Shown: piece by piece, positions 27,569 through 34,714 of the stretch | Position numbering within the stretch: the stretch's first letter is position 1 | Layout of the letters: each line of letters opens with the position of its first letter | NCBI GenBank assembly: GCA_041394945.1 | Contig: JAWKHH010000003.1 | Location: 1,302,001-1,366,000 of the forward strand | Length of the DNA stretch: 64,000 nt | Reading direction: 5' to 3' | Source of the DNA: Bryobacteraceae bacterium | GTDB taxonomy: Bacteria > Acidobacteriota > Terriglobia > Bryobacterales > Bryobacteraceae | The notes under the pieces: generated by a model | Told to the model about the DNA's origin: nothing | The model's input: the letters and a program-made list of their open reading frames with translations, nothing else | The model's database searches: none | Position numbers and translations under genes: made by a program

Positions 27569-28209
27569 TGTCCGAATTTGCCACCTTCTGCCGGGTGTGC
27601 GGCAAGGCTCTGAGCGAGGAAGAGAAAGGTCCGGGAGTCACGGTATGCATGACGTGCCGGGCCGCCGAGCCACCGCCGCCGCCCCCTCCTCCGCAGCCAC
27701 CGCAGTACGCACCACCGCCGCCGCCTCCGCCCGGCACGCCGTCGCCGGGGCTGGCGTTTCTGCTGGGATTGATACCCGGCGTGGGCGCGATTTACAACGG
27801 CCAGTACGCCAAGGGGCTGGTGCACGTATTCGTGCTCGGGCTGCTGGCGTCGATCGCCGACTCGCCTTCGACGCGCAACGGGGCGGAGGCGCTGTTCGCG
27901 ATGCTGATAATGGCGTGGGTTGCGTATATGGCGTTCGAAGCCTACCACACGGCCAACCGCAGGCTTCGCGGCGAACCGGTGGACGAGTTTTCTTCGCTGG
28001 TGCAGTTCCGGGCGAGTTCGATCGCCACTCCGGTGGTGCTGATCCTGATCGGCGTCCTGTTTCTATTGCACAATTTCAACCTGCTCCGGATCGGCGAAAT
28101 GGCGCGCTTCTGGCCGCTGATTCCGATTGCGATCGGCGTCTACATGCTCTACCAGCGCCTGGCGGCGGACGAAGCCGGACGCCCGGAGGCGAGCCATGAA
28201 CATCGCTGA
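27568..28209 (+). CDS. zinc-ribbon, proline-rich, multi-span membrane protein
   Basis: The 213-residue protein starts with a four-cysteine zinc ribbon (CRVCGKAL...CMTC, residues 8-30). A proline/glutamine linker follows (about 35-65). The membrane part has about five spans (72-88, 92-108, 112-128, 150-167 and 176-192). The first pair resembles TM2/tetraspan proteins (GLIPGVGAIYNGQYAKG) and the last pair resembles the LiaF/DUF5668 membrane region (VVLILIGVLFLLHNFNLL). A cytosolic metal-binding head on such a core suggests a sensor or scaffold in the sigma cassette, but no function is established. GAGGAG precedes the ATG. Confidence 0.75.
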   Translation: MSEFATFCRVCGKALSEEEKGPGVTVCMTCRAAEPPPPPPPPQPPQYAPPPPPPPGTPSPGLAFLLGLIPGVGAIYNGQYAKGLVHVFVLGLLASIADSPSTRNGAEALFAMLIMAWVAYMAFEAYHTANRRLRGEPVDEFSSLVQFRASSIATPVVLILIGVLFLLHNFNLLRIGEMARFWPLIPIAIGVYMLYQRLAADEAGRPEASHEHR

Positions 28210-28441
28210 TTACCTGCGCGCCATTCGCGGTCCGGTTTTGCTGACCGCGCTTGGCATTCTGATGATGGTGGACCATGCCGGCCGTTTTGATTTCGGCCAA
28301 TCGTGGCCGGTACTCGTGGTTTTGTACGGGGTGCTGGTTCTGGCCGAGCGCCTTGCGCAGCCGCGAATCGCACCGCCGGGCGGACCGTCGGCTCCGCCAC
28401 CACCGTCGACTCCGGCGCCGTGGGGAGGACCGCAGTCATGA
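28196..28441 (+). CDS. small two-span membrane protein (LiaF/DUF5668-like)
   Basis: The ATG at 28196 sits inside the end of the previous gene (14-bp overlap). The 81-residue product has two membrane segments (about residues 11-26 and 34-50), RGPVLLTALGILMMVDHAG and FGQSWPVLVVLYGVLVLAE, then a proline-rich tail. The pattern repeats the membrane part seen in the flanking genes, so the three proteins may share one membrane module. The stop overlaps the next ATG (ATGA). No function is known. Confidence 0.7.
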   Translation: MNIADYLRAIRGPVLLTALGILMMVDHAGRFDFGQSWPVLVVLYGVLVLAERLAQPRIAPPGGPSAPPPPSTPAPWGGPQS

Positions 28442-29892
28442 GACGAGGATCGTTCATCGGGCCGATCCTGCTGATACTGATCGGCGGCGCCTTTCTGCTC
28501 CACAACTTGCGGGCGGACTGGAACGTGCTCGAATTCCTTTCGAGCTACTGGCCGGCGCTTCTCATCCTTTGGGGTGTGCTGCGAATCGTGGAAGTCACGT
28601 GGTGGAAGGCGAGCGGCAAGCCGCTGCCGCGTTACGGGATTTCCGGGGGCGAGTGGGCGTTCATCGTCTTCCTGTTCCTGGTGGGCAACGGGCTCTTTCT
28701 GGCGCACCGGTACTCGGACCGGTTCCCGTCCTCGCGTATCCACATGCGCGGGTTGGAGATCTTCGGGGAGAGTTTCGATTTTCCGCTCGAGGACAAGAAT
28801 GTCGAAGCCGGAAAGACTCCGCGCATCGTGCTTGAGAAGTTCACGGGGAACGCCCGCATCCACGGCGATGCCGGGACCGGATTGCGCATCACGGGGCGGA
28901 CCAACGTGCGCGCCTTCACCCGCCCAGAAGCCGAGCGCGCCAACTCCCAGTGCCGCTTCGAACTGGTGCAGCAGGGCGACGCCTGGATCGTGCGGACGAA
29001 TCAGGACCGGGCTTCGGGAAACCACCGCATTTCCGCCGAACTCGACCTCACCGTGCCCCGCGGCTCCGTCATTGAGGCGCGCGGCCGGTACGGCGATTTC
29101 GACATCGATTCGATCGACGGCAATATCGCCATCGACAGCGACAACGCGGGCGTGCGGGTATCGAACATCGGCGGAAGCGTGTCTGTGGAGACGCGGCGCA
29201 GCGACATCATCCGCGCCGTGAACGTGGCGGGCAATGTGGAACTGCGAGGCTCCGGCTGGGACATCGAGCTGGACGGCATCCAGGGGCAGGCGATCGTGAA
29301 CGGCAACTATACCGGCGACATCCTTTTCCGGCGGCTTGCGAAACCGCTCCGCTTCGACAGCCCGTCGACGGAATTGCGGGTTGAGAAGGCCGGCGGGCAG
29401 ATCACGATGTCGCGCGGCGAGTTCTCCGGTTCGGGCATCGCGGGTCCGATCCGGATCAAGTCGAAGTCGAAGGACGTGGAGTTGTACGACTTCCAGGGAC
29501 CGGCCGAAGTGGCGGTGGAGCGGGGCGACATCGAAATCCGGCCGGTGGCGCAGCTTGGCGGCAAGATCGATCTGCGCACGCGGGCGGGCGACATTCATCT
29601 GAGCCTGCCCGAGAAGGCCGGATTCGCGCTGACGGCCGAGACGCGGCGGGGCGAGATCGAGAGCGATTGGGATACGCGGGCAAGCAAGGAAGGGCGCCGG
29701 CAAACGCTCGCGATCAAGTCCGGCGCGGGGCCGGAGGTGGTGGCGCTGACCGATCGTGGCACGGTTGTGGTGCGGAAGGGCAGCGGGGCTTGGGAGGGTC
29801 CGGTGGAAGCTCCGGCGCCGGGCGACCCGGCCAAACCGCCAGCGCCTCCGAAGCCGCCGAATCCGAATCGCGGCGCAGTGGAAGAACTTTAA
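28438..29892 (+). CDS. DUF4097-family beta-solenoid protein with N-terminal membrane domain
   Basis: From the ATG at 28438 (ATGA overlap) the product has 484 residues. The first 100 hold three membrane spans with the same GPILLILIGGAFLLHNL motif as upstream. The remainder (about 135-440) is a repetitive beta-rich DUF4097/toast-rack region with short alternations such as GRYGDFDIDSIDGNIAIDSD, VRVSNIGGSVSVETRRSD and GNVELRGSGWDIELDGI. The tail is proline rich. It probably sits in the inner membrane with the solenoid outside. DUF4097 proteins are often linked to envelope-stress systems. A strong terminator follows, making this the last gene of cassette 2. Confidence 0.82.
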   Translation: MRRGSFIGPILLILIGGAFLLHNLRADWNVLEFLSSYWPALLILWGVLRIVEVTWWKASGKPLPRYGISGGEWAFIVFLFLVGNGLFLAHRYSDRFPSSRIHMRGLEIFGESFDFPLEDKNVEAGKTPRIVLEKFTGNARIHGDAGTGLRITGRTNVRAFTRPEAERANSQCRFELVQQGDAWIVRTNQDRASGNHRISAELDLTVPRGSVIEARGRYGDFDIDSIDGNIAIDSDNAGVRVSNIGGSVSVETRRSDIIRAVNVAGNVELRGSGWDIELDGIQGQAIVNGNYTGDILFRRLAKPLRFDSPSTELRVEKAGGQITMSRGEFSGSGIAGPIRIKSKSKDVELYDFQGPAEVAVERGDIEIRPVAQLGGKIDLRTRAGDIHLSLPEKAGFALTAETRRGEIESDWDTRASKEGRRQTLAIKSGAGPEVVALTDRGTVVVRKGSGAWEGPVEAPAPGDPAKPPAPPKPPNPNRGAVEEL

Positions 29893-29906
29893 TCTAACCA
29901 GCCCCA

Positions 29907-29950
29907 AAGCGGGACCGGCGCGGCAGGCCAGCCGCCACGGTCCCGCTTTT
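29907..29950 (+). terminator. rho-independent terminator of ECF cassette 2
   Basis: An 11-bp perfect stem, AAGCGGGACCG (29907-29917) with CGGTCCCGCTT (29938-29948), is followed by T-rich sequence (TTCTTGCTTTT). It lies 14 bp after the DUF4097 stop. Confidence 0.85.
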
Positions 29951-30036
29951 CTTGCTTTTCCGGTGGATGTTGGCCCTCCCGAATCGCCATCGGATTGCAG
30001 AAATCCGAAATCAGACCATTTCCGTCCGGAATCCTC

Positions 30037-30065
30037 TTGACACTCAGTTGCAAGTGTCCTACACT
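30037..30065 (+). promoter_or_regulatory. sigma-70 promoter of the siderophore-receptor operon with an embedded inverted repeat
   Basis: A perfect TTGACA (30037-30042), a 17-bp spacer and TACACT (30060-30065) form a strong promoter. Transcription should start near 30072, giving a leader of about 180 bases. An inverted repeat, GACACT (30039-30044) and AGTGTC (30053-30058), covers the -35 and the spacer. That is an ideal position for a repressor such as an iron-responsive regulator. Confidence 0.75.
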
Positions 30066-30110
30066 GGCCCTCAAGCCCCCTCACCGAATGTTCTCGTGCG
30101 GGGAAATTCT

Positions 30111-30164
30111 AAAAAAACGAACCGTCCGGCTGTGTTGCTCTTGGCCGAGGCTCAGCCGGACGGT
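30111..30164 (-). terminator. 12-bp hairpin in the receptor leader; intrinsic terminator if read leftward
   Basis: ACCGTCCGGCTG (30121-30132) pairs perfectly with CAGCCGGACGGT (30153-30164) across a 20-nt loop. On the plus strand it is preceded by seven A (30111-30117). On the minus strand the stem is therefore followed by TCG and seven T, a terminator. No leftward gene is known here. On the plus strand it is simply a stable leader hairpin. Confidence 0.55.
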
Positions 30165-30250
30165 ATCGAGCCAAGCCGTGGGCCGGGCCGTCCTCTATTG
30201 TATCCGGGCGCCCGACGTGTGTCTTCCCACGGCGAAAGGAGTCCTTACGG

Positions 30251-32656
30251 ATGCGCTTTCGGATTAAAGCAAGGAAAGATTTCGCCCGGTTCCGGCAGCC
30301 TGCATACTGGGCGGCGATGGGCACGCTGGCGGCTTACTCCGTCACTGGCGGACATCCGGCCATGGCGGCCCAGGCCGGGAACCGGCAGTCCCCATCGGGC
30401 GGGGCGCAGCAGACTCTGCCGGTGGTCAAGCTGAACATACCGGCGGGCCGGTTGGCGGAGGCGATCGCGGAGTTCTCGCGGGTTTCCGGATGGACGATCA
30501 CCGCGGCGGATCCGGGCATCCTGGATGTGGCGAGCCAAGGCGTGTCCGGGGTGCTGGGCGTCGAGCCGGCGCTCAAACAACTGCTTACCGGCACCGGACT
30601 GAGCTACCGGGTAACGGGCGCGGCCGCGGCGGAGATCTCGGTGGCGGCGATCAGCGCGAAAGTGGAGGTGGTGGCCCGGGCGCCAGTGGCGTCGCCGCGC
30701 TACACTGAGCCGATCCGCGATCTGCCGCAGACGATCTCCGTGATTCCACGCGAGATCATCGAACAGCAGGGGGCCACGAGTCTCACCGACGTGCTCCGGA
30801 ACGTCCCCGGGCTCACCATCGCTGCCGGCGAAGGCGGCACGCCGGCGGGCGACAATCTCACGCTGCGGGGCAACAGCGCGCGCAATGACGTGTTCGTCGA
30901 TGGCGTTCGCGATTTGAGCCCGCAGTCCCGAGACCCGTTCAACCTCGATCAGGTGGAGGTGACCAAGGGGCCGACGTCGGCTGTGGCGGGCCGGGGATCG
31001 GCCGGCGGCACTATCAACCTTGTCAGCAAAGCGCCGGGGATCAGCCGGATGCTGGGGGGATCGCTGGCGCTGGGGAACGCCTCGACGCGGCGGGGCACGG
31101 TGGACCTGAACGTCCCGCTGCGGCGTCTCGGGATGGACCGGAGCGCGTTCCGGCTGAACCTGTTGAAGCACGATGCCGGAGTGGCCGGGCGCAACGTGGT
31201 GGAGAACAACCGTTGGGGATTGGCGCCGTCGTTGGCCTTCGGGTTGGGGACACCGACGCGGATCACGCTCAGCTACTACAAGCTCAAGCAGAACAATATT
31301 TCGGACTACGGCATCCCCTGGGTGCCGGCGACCAACAACGCGCTCCCGGAGTATCGCGACCGGCCGGCGCCGGCTCCGCGGGAGACCTTCTACGGGTTTC
31401 GCGACAGGGACCGCGAGGCGCTGAATCAGGACACGGGCACGGTTCGTTTCGAGCACGACTTCAGCGACAACCTGCAACTGAGGTCACAACTGCGGGCGGG
31501 GCAATCCTTCCGCAACTCAGTTGCGACGCCACCTCGTTTCGCGAGTACTGAGTCCACCGTGATCAACCGGGAGATGCGGGCGTGGCACGCGAAGGACCGG
31601 ATCGTGGACAACCAGACGGACCTGACGGCCCGGCCGACGACGTTCGGCATCCGGCACGCGATCGTGGCCGGCGCGGCGTTCACCAATGAGCGGAACACAC
31701 GGGTGCTGCGGTCGGCTCCGAACTCGCCGACGACGCTGCTGAACCCCAATCCGGACGACGTCTACCCGGGCGAGATCACGGTGAACCCGAACACGGGACG
31801 CATCACGGGCAACACGCAGTCGGCGTGGCTGTTCGATACCGCCAAGTTCGGCCGGCACTGGGAAGCGACCGGGGGCCTGCGTTTCGACCGATTCGACGTG
31901 AACGGGGTGAGCACGGCGCCGGCCCCGGTGGAGCAGACGGTGAATATGGCCTCGACGCGCGCGGGCCTGATCTACAAACCGGTGGAATCGGGCAGTATTT
32001 ACGCTTCGTACGGATCTTCGCTCAGCCCGTCGCTCGAGGGCCTTTCCTACAACACGTCGAACACCGCGATCCCGCCGGAGAAGACCTACGTCAACGAGGT
32101 GGGGACGAAGTGGGAAGTGGCCGGGAACAAGCTGTTACTGAGCGGCGCGCTGTTCCGTGTCGCCAAGGACAATGCGCGTACGCCGGGGTTGCTGCCGACC
32201 GATCCGCCGCAGGTGCTCGCCGGGCGGCAGGTATCGAAGGGTGTGGAGCTGTCGGCATCGGGCGCGATCGGATCGTCAATCCGCGTTCTCGGCGCGTACA
32301 CGTTCATCGACGCCAGGATCCGCAGTTCGAACAATCCGGCCGAAGTGGGGAAGTTTTTCCAGAACACGCCGCGGCATTCGGCGAGCATCTGGATGACGTA
32401 CACGGCGCGCCGGTTCACGTTCGGCCTGGGGCCGCGATTCCTCTCGCGGCGATTCGGAAACAACACGAACGCCCGCGAGGTTCCCGGGCACCAGACGTTC
32501 GACGCGATGGCGTCGTATCGCTTCCACGACCACATGGACCTGCGCGTGAACCTATCGAATCTCAACAACGCGTACTACTTCGAGCGTCTGGGCGGTGGGC
32601 ACGTGATCCCGGGACCGTCGCGCTACGTGCTGGTGTCGACCAATTTCCATTTCTAA
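30251..32656 (+). CDS. TonB-dependent siderophore receptor (FpvA/FhuA-like) with STN domain
   Basis: The ATG at 30251 has AAAGGAG upstream. The 801-residue protein has a signal sequence (about residues 1-40), an N-terminal secretin/TonB short (STN) domain (about 60-115, KLNIPAGRLAEAIAEFSRVSG...), a plug (about 150-260, RDLPQTISVIPREIIEQQG...LDQVEVTKGPTSAVAGRGSAGG) and a 22-strand-type barrel ending in phenylalanine (VSTNFHF). The STN domain marks a transducer-type receptor that can signal to an anti-sigma factor as well as import ferric siderophore, although no FecIR pair adjoins it. It heads an operon with PiuC-like and PepSY proteins. Confidence 0.93.
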   Translation: MRFRIKARKDFARFRQPAYWAAMGTLAAYSVTGGHPAMAAQAGNRQSPSGGAQQTLPVVKLNIPAGRLAEAIAEFSRVSGWTITAADPGILDVASQGVSGVLGVEPALKQLLTGTGLSYRVTGAAAAEISVAAISAKVEVVARAPVASPRYTEPIRDLPQTISVIPREIIEQQGATSLTDVLRNVPGLTIAAGEGGTPAGDNLTLRGNSARNDVFVDGVRDLSPQSRDPFNLDQVEVTKGPTSAVAGRGSAGGTINLVSKAPGISRMLGGSLALGNASTRRGTVDLNVPLRRLGMDRSAFRLNLLKHDAGVAGRNVVENNRWGLAPSLAFGLGTPTRITLSYYKLKQNNISDYGIPWVPATNNALPEYRDRPAPAPRETFYGFRDRDREALNQDTGTVRFEHDFSDNLQLRSQLRAGQSFRNSVATPPRFASTESTVINREMRAWHAKDRIVDNQTDLTARPTTFGIRHAIVAGAAFTNERNTRVLRSAPNSPTTLLNPNPDDVYPGEITVNPNTGRITGNTQSAWLFDTAKFGRHWEATGGLRFDRFDVNGVSTAPAPVEQTVNMASTRAGLIYKPVESGSIYASYGSSLSPSLEGLSYNTSNTAIPPEKTYVNEVGTKWEVAGNKLLLSGALFRVAKDNARTPGLLPTDPPQVLAGRQVSKGVELSASGAIGSSIRVLGAYTFIDARIRSSNNPAEVGKFFQNTPRHSASIWMTYTARRFTFGLGPRFLSRRFGNNTNAREVPGHQTFDAMASYRFHDHMDLRVNLSNLNNAYYFERLGGGHVIPGPSRYVLVSTNFHF

Positions 32657-32666
32657 CAAGGCCACC

Positions 32667-33347
32667 ATGCTGCTGCACATCGAAAACGTACTGGATGCCC
32701 AGGAGGCGGCCGCGATGCGGGCCGCGCTGGAAGAATCGGAGTGGAGCGACGGCCGTGTTACGGCCGGGTACCAATCCGGCCTGACGAAGAAGAACCTTCA
32801 ACTGCCGGAAACGCACCCGTTGGCGCAGGAGTGCGGCGCGCGGATTCTCGACGCGCTGGACGGGAATGCGCTGTTCACCGCCGCCGCATTGCCGCAGCGC
32901 GTGTTCCCGCCACTGTTCAACTGCTACTCGGGTGGACACTCGTTCGGGACGCATGTGGACAACGCGATCCGGCAGGCGAGGGAATCCGGCACGCGGATCC
33001 GCACGGATCTCTCCGCGACGTTGTTCCTCACGCCTCCCGAGGAGTATGACGGCGGCGATCTGGTGATTGAGGACACCTACGGGGCCCACGCGCTGAAACT
33101 GCCGGCCGGGCACATGGTGCTTTATCCGGCGACGAGCCTGCACCACGTGACGCCGGTTACGCGAGGCGCGCGCATTTCTTCGTTCTTCTGGATTCAGAGC
33201 ATGATCCGCGACGACGGGCGGCGGCGGGTGTTGTTCGATATAGACATCGCGATTCAACGGATCGCGGCGCAGGCCCCGGATCATCCCTCGGCGGTTCAAC
33301 TGACGGGCGTTTATCACAACCTGATCCGGATGTGGGCGGAAGTCTGA
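32667..33347 (+). CDS. Fe(II)/2-oxoglutarate-dependent PKHD-type hydroxylase (PiuC/YbiX-like)
   Basis: This 226-residue cytosolic dioxygenase has the His-x-Asp metal pair in FGTHVDNAIR (His96, Asp98), the distal His in SLHHVTPV (about 159) and the following Arg in TRGARIS for 2-oxoglutarate. Further family signatures are LFNCYSGGHSFGTHVD and EYDGGDLVI. PiuC homologues travel with iron-siderophore TonB receptors and are iron-regulated; their substrate is not firmly known. Ten bases separate it from the receptor stop. The stop shares one base with the next ATG (TGATG). Confidence 0.93.
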   Translation: MLLHIENVLDAQEAAAMRAALEESEWSDGRVTAGYQSGLTKKNLQLPETHPLAQECGARILDALDGNALFTAAALPQRVFPPLFNCYSGGHSFGTHVDNAIRQARESGTRIRTDLSATLFLTPPEEYDGGDLVIEDTYGAHALKLPAGHMVLYPATSLHHVTPVTRGARISSFFWIQSMIRDDGRRRVLFDIDIAIQRIAAQAPDHPSAVQLTGVYHNLIRMWAEV

Positions 33348-34483
33348 TGTTTCGCCGCTGGCTTTTCTGGATCCATCTGATCGCCGGGTGCCTGGCCGGC
33401 GCGGTGATTCTGGCGATGTCGGTAACGGGCGTGCTGCTCACCTACGAGCGTCAGATCGTCGCGTGGGCGGAGCGGGGTGCGTTTCAGGCCACGGTCCCGT
33501 CCGGCGGGGCGCCGCTTCCGCTGGAGCGGTTGCTCGCGCCGCACGCGGCGATACTCCCGGGCGCGGTTCTGACGTTGCGGTCCAATCCGCGCGAGCCGGC
33601 CGAGTTGAGAGCCGGCCGCGAATCCACCTTCTATATCGACCGCTATAGCGGTCTCCTCATGGGCGAGCCGGAGCATGGGACGGCCGCGTTTTTCCAGACC
33701 GTGCGGGCGTGGCATCGCTGGCTGGGCGTTTCGGGGAACGGCGGCGGGAGGGACACGGCCAAGGCGATAACCGGCGCGTGCAACCTGGCGTTTCTGGTGC
33801 TTGTGGTGAGCGGCGCATACCTTTGGGTTCCCCGGCAATGGTCGGCGCAGCACCTCCGCCCGATTTTGTGGTTCCGCGAAGGCCTCAGCGGCAAGGCGCG
33901 CGATTTCAGTTGGCACAACGTGTTCGGCGTATGGTCCCTGGTTCCGCTGTTCTTCGTGGTGCTGACGGCGGTACCGATCTCATACACGTGGGGCACGGCG
34001 GCGATCTACTGGCTGACGGGTACTCCGGCGCCTTCCGGCCCACCGCGGCGGGGCGGCCCTCCGCAGCGGAAGGCGGTGCGTGAGCCGGTGGATCTTGCCG
34101 GGCTCGGCGCGCTGTGGGCTCGCGCGGAATCGCAGACGCCCGGGTGGCGCAGCATTTCGGCGCCGGCGGCGCCGGATCCGGGGCCGGTCGCGTTCACGAT
34201 CGACACGGGTACGGGCGGGCAGCCGCAGCGGCGGTCGACGCTGGTTCTGCGACGCGAGTCCGGCGAAGTGGTCCGTCACGAGACGTTCGGCGACCTCGAC
34301 GCGGGACGGCGGCTGCGCAGCTATGCGCGATTCCTCCACACGGGCGAGGTGCTGGGCGTCACGGGCCAGACGATCGCCGGCCTGGCGTCGTTGGGGGGAG
34401 CGATGCTAGTGTGGACGGGCATTTCGCTGGCCTTGCGCCGGCTGGCGGCGTGGAACCGCAGACGCACTCGCCCGGCAAATTAA
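33347..34483 (+). CDS. PepSY-associated membrane protein (PiuB-like)
   Basis: The ATG at 33347 overlaps the upstream TGA. The 378-residue protein has four main membrane segments: about residues 5-30 (LFWIHLIAGCLAGAVILAMSVTGVLLTYE), 145-165, 200-220 and a C-terminal one (ASLGGAMLVWTGISLALRR). Two extracytoplasmic PepSY-like stretches include FYIDRYSGLLMGEP and FGDLDAGRRLRSYARFLHTGE. Conserved histidines (VRAWHRWLG, SWHNVFGVWS, FLHTG) fit haem- or iron-reductase-like function. The family is suggested to act in ferric-siderophore reduction or transport across the inner membrane. It completes the receptor, hydroxylase, PepSY cassette. Confidence 0.88.
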   Translation: MFRRWLFWIHLIAGCLAGAVILAMSVTGVLLTYERQIVAWAERGAFQATVPSGGAPLPLERLLAPHAAILPGAVLTLRSNPREPAELRAGRESTFYIDRYSGLLMGEPEHGTAAFFQTVRAWHRWLGVSGNGGGRDTAKAITGACNLAFLVLVVSGAYLWVPRQWSAQHLRPILWFREGLSGKARDFSWHNVFGVWSLVPLFFVVLTAVPISYTWGTAAIYWLTGTPAPSGPPRRGGPPQRKAVREPVDLAGLGALWARAESQTPGWRSISAPAAPDPGPVAFTIDTGTGGQPQRRSTLVLRRESGEVVRHETFGDLDAGRRLRSYARFLHTGEVLGVTGQTIAGLASLGGAMLVWTGISLALRRLAAWNRRRTRPAN

Positions 34484-34652
34484 CAACTCGGCTTGCCGGC
34501 GTTCCGGCCGCCGGAGCCGCTCCCGTCGTCTTTCAGGTATTCGGGAACGGGGTGGAGATCGAGCGCACGGTGGATGTGTGTTTCGCACGGCGCTCGGGCC
34601 GCTGAACCCGCCGGGGGTTTGCGCGAGCGTGGCTGATCGCACCGAACGCAGG

Positions 34653-34686
34653 AAAAACGGCCGGAGGCACGAAGGCCTCCGGCCGG
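34653..34686 (-). terminator. rho-independent terminator of the TonB/beta-helix operon
   Basis: On the minus strand an 11-bp perfect stem, CGGCCGGAGGC with GCCTCCGGCCG (34658-34668 and 34675-34685), and a 6-nt loop are followed by five T (34653-34657). It lies about 30 bp beyond the stop of the gene at 34715. Confidence 0.88.
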
Positions 34687-34714
34687 TCAAAGTAAAGGCG
34701 CGAATACGGGCTGA

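Noticed and set aside
30072..30250. Receptor leader considered as a cobalamin or other known riboswitch
   Set aside because: The cobalamin-box sequence and the other conserved cores I know are absent. Only the 12-bp hairpin is clear.
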